Source of the DNA: Saprospiraceae bacterium
GTDB taxonomy: Bacteria; Bacteroidota; Bacteroidia; Chitinophagales; Saprospiraceae
Assembly (NCBI GenBank): GCA_016714445.1
Contig: JADJNF010000010.1
Coordinates: 248,001 to 312,000 of the forward strand
Length of the DNA stretch: 64,000 nt
Direction: 5' to 3'
The translations under genes and the position numbers were made by a program. Of the stretch, positions 56,578-64,000 are shown piece after piece (position 1 is the stretch's first letter; each line of letters opens with the position of its first letter). The notes under the pieces were generated by a model, which saw only the letters and a list, made by a program, of their open reading frames with translations, did no database searches and had not been told where the DNA came from.

Positions 56578-56671
56578 TGTCTTACAATTTTAGGCTTTTG
56601 ACCCCGCTAAGGTAGGCTGCGCCTACGTCTAAGTGATGTCAAGTTTTTAATTTGAATGTCAACTACTGCCA

Positions 56672-56809
56672 TTAAATATACACGATATCTATTTGAATCA
56701 AACTTTCTATTACTTTTAAATTTTGTTGTTTCCTATCAACCCAATCCACTACGTGAACGATAAGAAAATACGCTCCTGAAGTAACCTATATTTGCTTTCC
56801 TATACTCAT
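56672..56809 (-). pseudogene. RAYT (REP-associated tyrosine transposase) 5' remnant, copy 1
   Basis: Start MSIGKQI, then a stop, then VTSGAYFLIVHVVDWVDRKQ and IESLIQIDI. The pattern YF(L/F)T/IVxVVDWV near the N-terminus matches IS200-like/RAYT transposases, which read YFLTFTVVGWVDxFTR. Only about 45 codons remain and one is a stop. The catalytic HxH and Tyr are gone. Confidence 0.55.
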
Positions 56810-56870
56810 AATTTACAAATGTACTACATATCAATAAAACTACCAAGATTTATGGCATAGCCATAGCATC

Positions 56871-56907
56871 ACTCAGACGTAGTAAATACTACGCCTAGCA
56901 GAGAAAT
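56871..56907. repeat. REP-like palindromes near RAYT remnants
   Basis: GACGTAGTA/TACTACGCC (about 56877-56896) and, further right, GGCGTAGGATACCCCTACGTC (57490-57510) and GTAGGCTGCGCCTAC (56611-56625) are short hairpins with a shared CCTACGTC/GACGTAG theme. RAYT transposases mobilise such REP palindromes, so these fit the neighbouring remnants. Confidence 0.45.
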
Positions 56908-57002
56908 TACCGTTCCTAAAAATTCTCTACCAGCAGCGTTGCAGTCCGTCCAAAGCAACAAACAAATTCATAAATTATGCTAGATTTGACCACTCAAATT
57001 TA

Positions 57003-57458
57003 TCATTTACTTTTTGTGACATGATTTGGATTGATATAAGCAATTGTAATTATATCTGGTGGTAATACGATGCATTTATCTTTTTCTATATAGCCTAAAA
57101 TATTTTTAATAACAATAGAATCATTGTTTTGCAATTCACTGCGTATATAATTTCTTAAATCATCTCCAAATCTACCACCTTTGTTTTTATTTGCAAAAAT
57201 TAAATCATTATTTCTATAAATCAAAAAGTCATACGAAACTGTAATTATATTTAAATAATCTTTAGGTTCTTTATCAAAAATCATTACACCATAACTATAA
57301 TTAGTTCCTAATGAACCTCCAATAGTAATGTGTTCTTTTTTTAATATATCTGCTTCAAGTCCTCTGACATCACTTCTAATAGTTAATGATTTATAAAACT
57401 TTGTACAGGAAGAACAAGTAATGATTATCATCAAAAAGAAAAAATATACACTTTTCAT
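57003..57458 (-). CDS. Hypothetical lipoprotein, duplicated copy 2
   Basis: 151 residues with lipobox ITCSSCTK (cysteine about 18). Same family as copy 1: SLTIRSDVRGLEADILKKEHITIGGSLGTNYSYG at the N-side and the identical C-terminal half. The clustering of differences in the N-terminal half and identity in the C-terminal half is unusual and points to recent conversion. Confidence 0.65.
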   Translation of the reverse strand: MKSVYFFFLMIIITCSSCTKFYKSLTIRSDVRGLEADILKKEHITIGGSLGTNYSYGVMIFDKEPKDYLNIITVSYDFLIYRNNDLIFANKNKGGRFGDDLRNYIRSELQNNDSIVIKNILGYIEKDKCIVLPPDIITIAYINPNHVTKSK

Positions 57459-57552
57459 TGTCTTACAATTTTATGCTTTTAACCCAGCTAGGCGTAGGAT
57501 ACCCCTACGTCCTAGCGATGCCAAATTTTAATTTGAATGTAAACTACTGCCA

Positions 57553-57690
57553 TTAAATATCCATGATATCTATTTGAATCAAACTTTCTATTACTTTTAA
57601 ATTTCGTTGTTTCCTAACAACCCAATCCACTATCTGAACGGTAAAAAAGTAGGATCCCGATTGATCATAAATTTGATTTCCTATACTCAT
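57553..57690 (-). pseudogene. RAYT transposase 5' remnant, copy 2
   Basis: 45-codon frame MSIGNQIYDQSGSYFFTVQI continuing VDWVVRKQRNLKVIESL, closer to the intact RAYT N-terminus than copy 1 (QIYxQxGxYFxTxxVVDWV). It stops after IDI MDI. Belongs to the duplicated unit. Confidence 0.6.
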
Positions 57691-57787
57691 ATTAAGCAAA
57701 GTTATAAAATATTAATCATACATCAAAAAAATCATGACTGAGCTGTGGCAACACAGAGACGTTGTAAATAGTACTCCTGGCAGTGGT

Positions 57788-57884
57788 ATGTATGATTTAG
57801 GCACAAGTTGCAAACTTGCGCCAGCAAGGGATGTATGATTAAGGCACAAGTTGCAAACTTGCGCCAGCAAGGGGCCAGCAAGGG
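57788..57884. repeat. 43-bp tandem repeat, 2.25 copies
   Basis: Units at 57788-57830 and 57831-57873 plus a partial GCCAGCAAGGG (57874-57884). Each unit holds the palindrome GGCACAAGTTGCAAACTTGCGCC (shown here by its two arms GGCACAAGTT and AACTTGCGCC). A diverged dispersed copy is near 34761-34803. The rest of 57691-58160 shows no gene. Confidence 0.7.
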
Positions 57885-58160
57885 ATTATATTTTTACAAA
57901 AATGTCAACGATTTGTAAAAGTGTAAAATTAATCTTTCAATTGATCTGATATTTTTTGTTTTGAGCATAGTCTGTCCCTAAAAATTAATTAGTTTTGTTG
58001 CTTAAACTTTTCTATTTCACAGTCTAAACTCTGAAGTGGGTTTAAGCTTTTCGTTTCAATCTGAAGGCAATATTTTTCAATAAAGTAATTAATTATTGGA
58101 TGTTTAGACCCAAGATTGTTATTTATTTATTCATTTAACAAAATTATTAATACAAATAAA

Positions 58161-59342
58161 ATGAAATCATCAAGTATATATTTTTTTATTGCCTTGCTAT
58201 GGACGCTTGCAGTCAGTTGCGGCAAACCTATGGAAAATCCTGATCCTCCTGTAGTCACCCAGGATACGTTCAGATATGAAACGTCAAAATTAGTCATGGG
58301 AGCAGATCTTTCTTATGTAAATGCAATAGAAGAAAACGGAGGAACATTTTACGACAGTCTCGGAAAAAAAACGGATCCTTTTGTATTTCTTCATGATAAA
58401 GGGGCTAATCTGGTGAGAGTAAGACTTTGGCATAACCCGGCCTGGCAAAACAATCTGTACGGCAGCATAAAATACAGTCATCTTACTGATGTCACAAAAA
58501 CCATAAAAAGAGCAAAAGATGCGGGAATGAGTGTACTTCTCGACCTTCATTACAGTGACAACTGGGCGGATCCTGCCAAACAGGAAACACCAAAAGCATG
58601 GTTGAACCTGAATCTCCAAACCCTGAAAGATAGTATTTATAACTATACCACAAAAGTTTTAAACCACCTGAAGAGTCAAAACCTTACCCCGGAATACATT
58701 CAGATCGGCAATGAAAACAATGGAGGAATGTGTCATCCTGTTGGCAAAATCACAGGTAATAACTATGGCAATTTCGGACAACTATTGGCATCCGGAATAT
58801 CAGCCGTCAGAAATTTTTCATCCAATTCATCCATAAAGCCTAAAATAATATTGCACGTTGCCCAACTACAAAACAGCGATTGGTGGGCCAATGGAGTCAC
58901 TTCTCAGGCCGGTGTAACTGATTTTGATATATTGGGATTGTCTCATTATTTTTTATGGTCTACTGTGAACAAAAACACTGACATAACCAAAACCATATCA
59001 GACCTGACGACCAAATACAAAAAGAAAGTAATGATCGTCGAAACCGCTTACCCGTGGACATCACAATCTGCAGATGCTTACAATAATATCATCTCAGGTC
59101 AAAATGCAGTGGACGGATACCCTGTCACCAAAGAAGGTCAACTCAAATATATGACAGACCTCACGCAGGCAATGATCTCGGGTGGTGGCGTCGGAATGAT
59201 ATACTGGGAACCATGCTGGATTACCAGCAATCTGAAAGATCAGTGGAATACAGGTTCAAGCTGGGAAAACAATACCTTTTTTGATTTTACCGGCAAACCA
59301 CTTCCCGTGATAAAATATATGAAACACAGTTATACTTTTTAA
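58161..59342 (+). CDS. GH53 endo-beta-1,4-galactanase (lipoprotein)
   Basis: Start at 58161 (MKSSSIYFFIALLWTLAVSCGK), which gives a lipobox with cysteine about 20; an upstream in-frame ATG lacks signal character. 393 residues. GH53 motifs: GADLSYVNAIEENGG, VRVRLWHNP, LLDLHYSDNWADP, acid/base Glu in IQIGNENNGG and nucleophile Glu in MIVETAYPWT. Cuts beta-1,4-galactan or type I arabinogalactan. It sits 23 bases before the GH2-GH53 gene, in one operon for galactan breakdown; no SusCD pair is in the window. Likely surface-attached. Confidence 0.9.
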   Translation: MKSSSIYFFIALLWTLAVSCGKPMENPDPPVVTQDTFRYETSKLVMGADLSYVNAIEENGGTFYDSLGKKTDPFVFLHDKGANLVRVRLWHNPAWQNNLYGSIKYSHLTDVTKTIKRAKDAGMSVLLDLHYSDNWADPAKQETPKAWLNLNLQTLKDSIYNYTTKVLNHLKSQNLTPEYIQIGNENNGGMCHPVGKITGNNYGNFGQLLASGISAVRNFSSNSSIKPKIILHVAQLQNSDWWANGVTSQAGVTDFDILGLSHYFLWSTVNKNTDITKTISDLTTKYKKKVMIVETAYPWTSQSADAYNNIISGQNAVDGYPVTKEGQLKYMTDLTQAMISGGGVGMIYWEPCWITSNLKDQWNTGSSWENNTFFDFTGKPLPVIKYMKHSYTF

Positions 59343-59365
59343 TCCAATATTCAATATAAAAACAC

Positions 59366-62300
59366 ATGAAATCGCTTTTGGGTCTGATCACTTTTGTTTG
59401 TATTTTAACAGCTTCTGTTGCTCAAAAATCACCCCGCACACACGAAAAATTTGATCAGAACTGGAAATTTGCATTTGGCCACGCTGCCCAACCTGAAAAG
59501 GATTTTAATTATGGAATCGAAACGGTCTATTCAAAATCCGGAGGAGCTCAAAATACGGCCATAGACCCCCGATTCAATGATTCACTGTGGAGAAATCTTG
59601 ATCTACCACACGATTGGGCCGTAGAACTGCCGTTTGTCAATGATGAAGCGTTTAACGTGATGGCGCATGGATACAAGCCGGTAGGAGGCAAGTTTCCTGC
59701 TACAAGCATTGGTTGGTATCGCAAACATTTCACCATTGATTCTACCTATGCAGGCAAAAGATTAAGTATCACATTTGACGGTATATTCAGAGATGCAAAA
59801 TGCTGGATCAATGGCTTTTATCTCGGAAATAATGAAAGCGGATATGTGGGAACATCATTTGATATAACAGATTTTGTTCAATTTGATAAGGACAATGTTA
59901 TCGTAGTCAGGGTTGACGCCACTCAATATGAAGGTTGGTTTTATGAAGGCGCAGGTATTTATCGACATGTATGGCTCGATAGTTATGAAAATGCCCACAT
60001 CGTTCAGGACGGAATATTTGCGTATACTTCATTTGCAAAAAATAACACAACCATACAAATTGAAACCAATGTTGTAAATGAATCTTCAAAAAATGAAAAT
60101 CTAAGGATTGAAACCAGAATTTTGGCTCGGGGAGGTAATGTAGTGGCTCTGGCAAAAAACGCAGCCGGTGATCTTGCACCTGAACAGCAGAATATATTTA
60201 AACAGCAAGTGGAAGTCAAAAATCCAAGACGCTGGAATACCGATGATCCTTATCTGTACAGGATTCAGGTCTCAGTGTATTCCGGAAACAAGTTGGTGGA
60301 TCAACAGATTTTACGCTATGGTATAAGAAAGATCGAAGTAAAAACCAATGGTTTATTTCTCAATGATAAAAAAGTTAAAATTCAGGGAGTCAATTGTCAT
60401 CAGGATCATGCCGGTGTAGGATCTGCATTGCCTGATTATCTGCAGTATTACCGGATCCGACTCTTAAAAAACATGGGTGTAAATGCCTACCGAACCAGCC
60501 ACCATGCGCCCACACCTGAACTTCTGGACGCTTGTGACAGTTTGGGCATGCTGGTGATGGATGAACAAAGGCTACTCAACTCCGGAAAAGAATATATGGA
60601 TCAGTTTCATAGATTGGTCAAAAGGGACAGAAGCAGGACATCTGTATTTATGTGGTGTATAGGCAATGAAGAAGGATGGATTCACACCACAGATACAGGT
60701 AAAAAAATAGCACAGACATTTGGTCAGAAACTACAGATTTTAGACCCAACCAGGACGTATACCTATGCTGCAGATGTGCCTAATGTGTATAAAGGAGTCA
60801 ATGAAGTGATGCCGGTCCGGAGTTTTAATTACCGCCAGTTTGCAGTGGCTGATTATCATAAGGATCACCCGGATCAGCCCATCATTGGTACAGAGATGGG
60901 AAGTACTGTCACTACCAGAGGAGAATTAGCCAAAGATACCATCCTGGGATATGTGCCGGATCAGGATATTACCGCACCCTGGTGGGCAAGTACTGCCGAA
61001 ACCTGGTGGAAACTGGCAGCAGAAAATGACTTTTGGCTGGGTGGTTTTATATGGACTGGTTTTGACTACAGGGGTGAGCCTACCCCATTTGAGTGGCCCA
61101 ATATCAATTCGCATTTCGGTATTATGGATATGTGTGGTTTTCCGAAAAATCTCTATTATTACTATCAGTCCTGGTGGACAGACAAGGATGTGCTGCATAT
61201 ATCTCCCCACTGGAACCATAAAGATAAGAGAGGTGAAAACATCGAAGTATGGGTCAACAGTAATGCAGATGATGTGGAACTTTTTCTGAATGGTAAAAGC
61301 CTGGGCAAAAAAATTATGCCAAGAAATGGCCATTTGACATGGATGGTGACCTATGAACCCGGAACACTCGAAGCCGTTGCAAATAAAAAAGGAAAAGTAT
61401 TAAAAGAAAAAATAGAAACAACTGATACTCCTACAGAAGTGGTATTGACTCCATACAAAACGACCATGCTGGCAGATGGAAGTGATGCCACCGTCATCAA
61501 TGTAAGTGTTGTAGACAGAATGGGAAGAACGGTACCCAATGCCAATCAACAGATCAATTTTGAAATATCAGGTGCGGGAAAAATTATTGGTGTCGGAAAT
61601 GGAGATCCTTCCAGTCATGAGCCGGATAAATGTACCGGTGGCGCATGGAAAAGAAATTTGTTCAATGGCTACTGCCAGGTAATAGTCCAGTCCACATCAA
61701 CATCCGGAATCATAAAATTTGATGCTACTTCACCCAACTTATGGAAGGGATCTACAGATATTATTACTGTAGCTCCTGCAGAAGTGGCAAAGATAACCAT
61801 TGATCCTGCATACATTTTGAAAGGCAATGAAGCTTTGCCAAGAAAAGTGGATAAAATGATCGGCGCTGATATCTCGCATCTCCCTGAACTTGAAGCAAGC
61901 GGGATAACATTTAAAGATGGAGAAAAACCTGGAGATGCTATCGAAATTCTGAAACATCATGGATTTAATTACGTCAGACTCCGCTTATTTAATGATCCTG
62001 CCAGAGAAGGTGGTTATTCTCCTGATAAAGGATTTTGTGATCTGGTCCACACCGTGGAAATGGCCAAAAGGGTCAAAAAAGCAGGAATGGGCCTTTTGCT
62101 TGATTTCCACTACAGTGACTACTGGGCAGATCCGGGCAAACAATATAAACCAAAAGCATGGGAAGGTCTATCCTTTACCGCATTAAAAAAGCTTTATATG
62201 ATTATACGAAATCCGTGATAACTACACTCAAAGAAAATGGGGTAACACCCGATATGGTTCAGATAGGTAATGAAATAAATCACGGTATCGTCTGGCCAGA

Positions 62301-62766
62301 AGGGAGTGTGGCTCATCCTGATCAACTGGCTCAATTGTTGTGTGCCGGTACTGCTGCGGTAAAAAGCGTGTCCCCTGAAACACAGATGATGCTGCATGTC
62401 GCTCTGGGAGGGCAAAATGAAGAAAGTGTAGCTTTTATAGATCAAATGATCGCAAGATCAGTGCATTTTGATGTCATCGGTCTGTCTTATTACCCCAAAT
62501 GGCATGGAACCCTTGATGACTTACACCACAATATGAATGACCTGATTCGCAGGTATGACAAAGATATTATCGTGGTCGAATACTCTGCCAAAAAAGATGA
62601 AGTACATAAAACTGTTTTTGATCTGCCGGGAAACAAAGGTAAAGGCACCTGTATCTGGGAACCACTAAATACCTGGGAGTCTGTTTTCGACAGAAATGGT
62701 CAGTCCAATGAATTGCTAAAAAAGTATGATGCCTATAAAGCCACTTACTTGAAGGAGAAAAAGTAA
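59366..62766 (+). CDS. GH2 beta-galactosidase fused to GH53 galactanase (one frameshift)
   Basis: Signal peptide MKSLLGLITFVCILTASVAQ. GH2 sugar-binding, Ig-like and TIM-barrel domains fill residues about 30-640; acid/base Glu in CIGNEEGW and nucleophile Glu in IIGTEMGS. Ig-like/DUF4982-type domains follow (VWVNSNADDVELFLNGKSLG; VNVSVVDRMGR). From about 832 a GH53 domain begins (GADISHLPELEASG, VRLRLFNDP, LLLDFHYSDYWADPGKQ). The frame ends at 62218, but one base away it continues as ALYDYTKSVITTLKENG, IQIGNE-type VQIGNEINHG (acid/base) and IVVEYSAKK (nucleophile) to a stop at 62764-62766. Adding one A to the run at 62185-62190 restores a protein of about 1133 residues. Would couple endo-galactanase and exo-galactosidase activity. 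Confidence 0.8.
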
Positions 62767-62820
62767 TGTGGAAGATTTTGTGATTGAAAAATTGTGTCGA
62801 ACATGTACTACCTGATGGTT

Positions 62821-62926
62821 TTATACTCAAAATAAATTGGTTTGCGAAAAATGTATTAATTAATAAACTGATTTTGAGTATAATGAAGACATAATTTTTC
62901 TTAAAGAAAATTATCGTCGGTATAAC
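62821..62926 (-). repeat. Dispersed hairpin repeat, copy 3
   Basis: On the - strand, TTATACCGACGATAATTTTC and AAAAATTATGTCTTC then CGCAAACCAATTTATTTTGA match the order of the copies at 8210 and 13504. TACTCAAAAT and ATTTTGAGTA form terminal-looking inverted repeats about 57 bases apart. Lies between the convergent galactanase and OmpA genes. Confidence 0.5.
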
Positions 62927-62944
62927 TATAAGATAACATTTGCA

Positions 62945-64000
62945 TCATTTTTCAATGACTACTTCAGTCCTTCTGTTATATCTGTGTTTTGATTCCGAAC
63001 AAGGTACATTATCTGTACATTCATTTCTCAATTTTGATTCACCATAACCTCTGATGGAGATCCTGTCTTCATCAACTCCTAAGTTGGTAAGATATTGTCT
63101 GGCGGCAGTGGCACGATCCAGTGACAATTGTAAGTTGTAGGGAGCAGCACCTCTGCTGTCTGTATGGGACTCCAGTCTCACTTTTACCTCAGGATTGAGT
63201 AACATCATCCTGGCTAAAGCATCAAGTTCAACTGCTGCACCACGCAAAATGACAGAACTGTTATATTCATAATAAATATTGTCAAATACCAGCACGGTGC
63301 CTGCTTCAAGAGGTATGTCTACCGTTTTAGGATCTACCTGATCTTTCACTTCCGGTGCAGGACCTCCTACTTCAGTCATTTCTTCTTCTCCTTCTGGCTC
63401 GAGTACCATATTGAATGCCGATCCGAAAATAGAGTAATCGTAGATTAGTGATGTCTCAACATATCCTGGTGCTGCCGTTTTAATGAGATATTTCTGTGCT
63501 TTTTTTAACTGAAATGTAGTTATGCCTGATGAATCTGTAGTAATCTCAGGATAAGATTTTCCTTTTTTTGGCGTAAGCTTCAAAATCAGGTCGCCCGGAT
63601 CCCTGCCTGAGAGCATGTCAACATTATAGCTGGATAGGGTAAAATTATTTATATCAATATCCAGTGGTGTAAGGGTAATCTTTGCAAAACCTATGCCTTC
63701 GAGCGTCAGTTTATCCAGTATAGTCACTGTCGAAGTTGCCATCAATACAGGCTCAGCACTGAATAAGGGAATAGACGTTTCGAATCGATAAATATCATCT
63801 TTACCATTTCCCCCCGGTCTGTTGCTGGCAAAATAACCTGATTTTCCATTTTCTCTCACGATCAGACCAAGATCATCAAAAGGAGAGTTTAAAGGAGACG
63901 GTAATATTTCAGGTGTATCCCAACTGCCGTTTCTCAATACGGATACATACATGTCAAAACCGCCAAAACCACCTGGTCTGTCAGATGCAAAAATCAAAAT
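62945..64000 (-). CDS. PD40 / carboxypeptidase-regulatory-like / OmpA protein, PorE-like (5' end outside window)
   Basis: The frame is open to the right edge. The visible part begins with PD40 (WD40-like) repeats: IFASDRPGGFGGFDMYVS and GYFASNRPGGNGKDDIYRF. Then a carboxypeptidase-regulatory-like fold (STVTILDKLTLEGIGFAKI ... APGYVE) and a C-terminal OmpA peptidoglycan-binding domain (IYYEYNSSVI, LESHTDSRG, LSLDRATAARQYL, RISIRGYGES, NRRTEVVI). This order equals the C-terminal three domains of PorE of the type IX secretion system (PorE also has an N-terminal TPR). Bound in the outer membrane/peptidoglycan layer. Whether this is PorE itself or a paralogue cannot be decided from the part seen. 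Confidence 0.85.
   Translation of the reverse strand: MLIFASDRPGGFGGFDMYVSVLRNGSWDTPEILPSPLNSPFDDLGLIVRENGKSGYFASNRPGGNGKDDIYRFETSIPLFSAEPVLMATSTVTILDKLTLEGIGFAKITLTPLDIDINNFTLSSYNVDMLSGRDPGDLILKLTPKKGKSYPEITTDSSGITTFQLKKAQKYLIKTAAPGYVETSLIYDYSIFGSAFNMVLEPEGEEEMTEVGGPAPEVKDQVDPKTVDIPLEAGTVLVFDNIYYEYNSSVILRGAAVELDALARMMLLNPEVKVRLESHTDSRGAAPYNLQLSLDRATAARQYLTNLGVDEDRISIRGYGESKLRNECTDNVPCSESKHRYNRRTEVVIEK

Larger units (their letters stand above)
56019..57787. repeat. Tandem duplication, period about 884 bp
   Basis: Unit 1 (about 56019-56902) and unit 2 (about 56903-57787) both contain GAAATTACCGTTCC, then CTCTACCAGCAGCG, the same gene (56119 / 57003) and the same transposase remnant (56672 / 57553). 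The 3' part of the gene and downstream region are nearly identical, while the 5' parts differ much more, which suggests gene conversion of one half. REP-like palindromes sit between the units. Confidence 0.8.

Noticed and set aside
57788..57884. CRISPR array
   Set aside because: Only two adjacent units without spacers; a simple tandem repeat.

Overview
The window is from a low-GC member of the Bacteroidota, most likely a Saprospiraceae-like environmental lineage (inference). Supporting signs are a hybrid two-component propeller sensor with its LytTR regulator, a PorE-like PD40/OmpA protein, WG-repeat proteins, an S74 tail-fibre-type surface protein, DUF6934 modules, a TAnnTTTG-type promoter, and the absence of Shine-Dalgarno sequences before most starts. 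No rRNA, tRNA or CRISPR array was seen.

Layout. (1) 1-8.1 kb, + strand: accessory genes separated by attC-like sites (HETTH metallopeptidase plus small partner, an HD/GHKL-ATPase fusion, a lipoprotein, a beta-barrel protein), with a 232-bp MITE. (2) 8.2-13.1 kb: transposon and pseudogene debris, then two WG-repeat proteins. (3) 13.6-32.7 kb, - strand: ordinary chromosomal genes. These include a DJ-1/NTF2/beta-lactamase/TPR fusion, an AraC regulator, a serine hydrolase, DinB and DUF4345 genes beside a Crp/Fnr regulator, a sensor kinase/response regulator pair, an S74 protein, an APH-DUF1835 fusion, and a cNMP-binding patatin beside a class III adenylate cyclase. (4) 33-51.3 kb, - strand: a second accessory island, rich in short cassettes with attC-like sites, repeated non-coding elements, decayed toxin-antitoxin-like modules, two PD-(D/E)XK nucleases, a truncated TIR gene and a membrane alpha/beta hydrolase. 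(5) 51.9-64 kb: chromosomal genes again, namely a phosphoesterase-glycosyltransferase fusion, an EEP phosphodiesterase, a fasciclin protein, a tandem-duplicated lipoprotein with RAYT transposase remnants and REP-like palindromes, a galactan-degradation pair (GH53, GH2-GH53) and an OmpA/PD40 protein cut by the window edge.

Main result. Both accessory islands look like integron cassette arrays without an integrase (CALIN-like). In several units the first bases of the cassette are the exact or near-exact reverse complement of the R' box at its other end, gene stop codons lie inside R', and the sites fold on themselves. The best cassette cargo is a three-gene unit (PD-(D/E)XK nuclease plus two paralogous small proteins) and an HD plus Hsp90-like ATPase protein; both are candidates for uncharacterised conflict or defence functions. 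A caution for readers: at least six genes carry single-base frameshifts, several in homopolymers, so part of the apparent decay may be assembly error.
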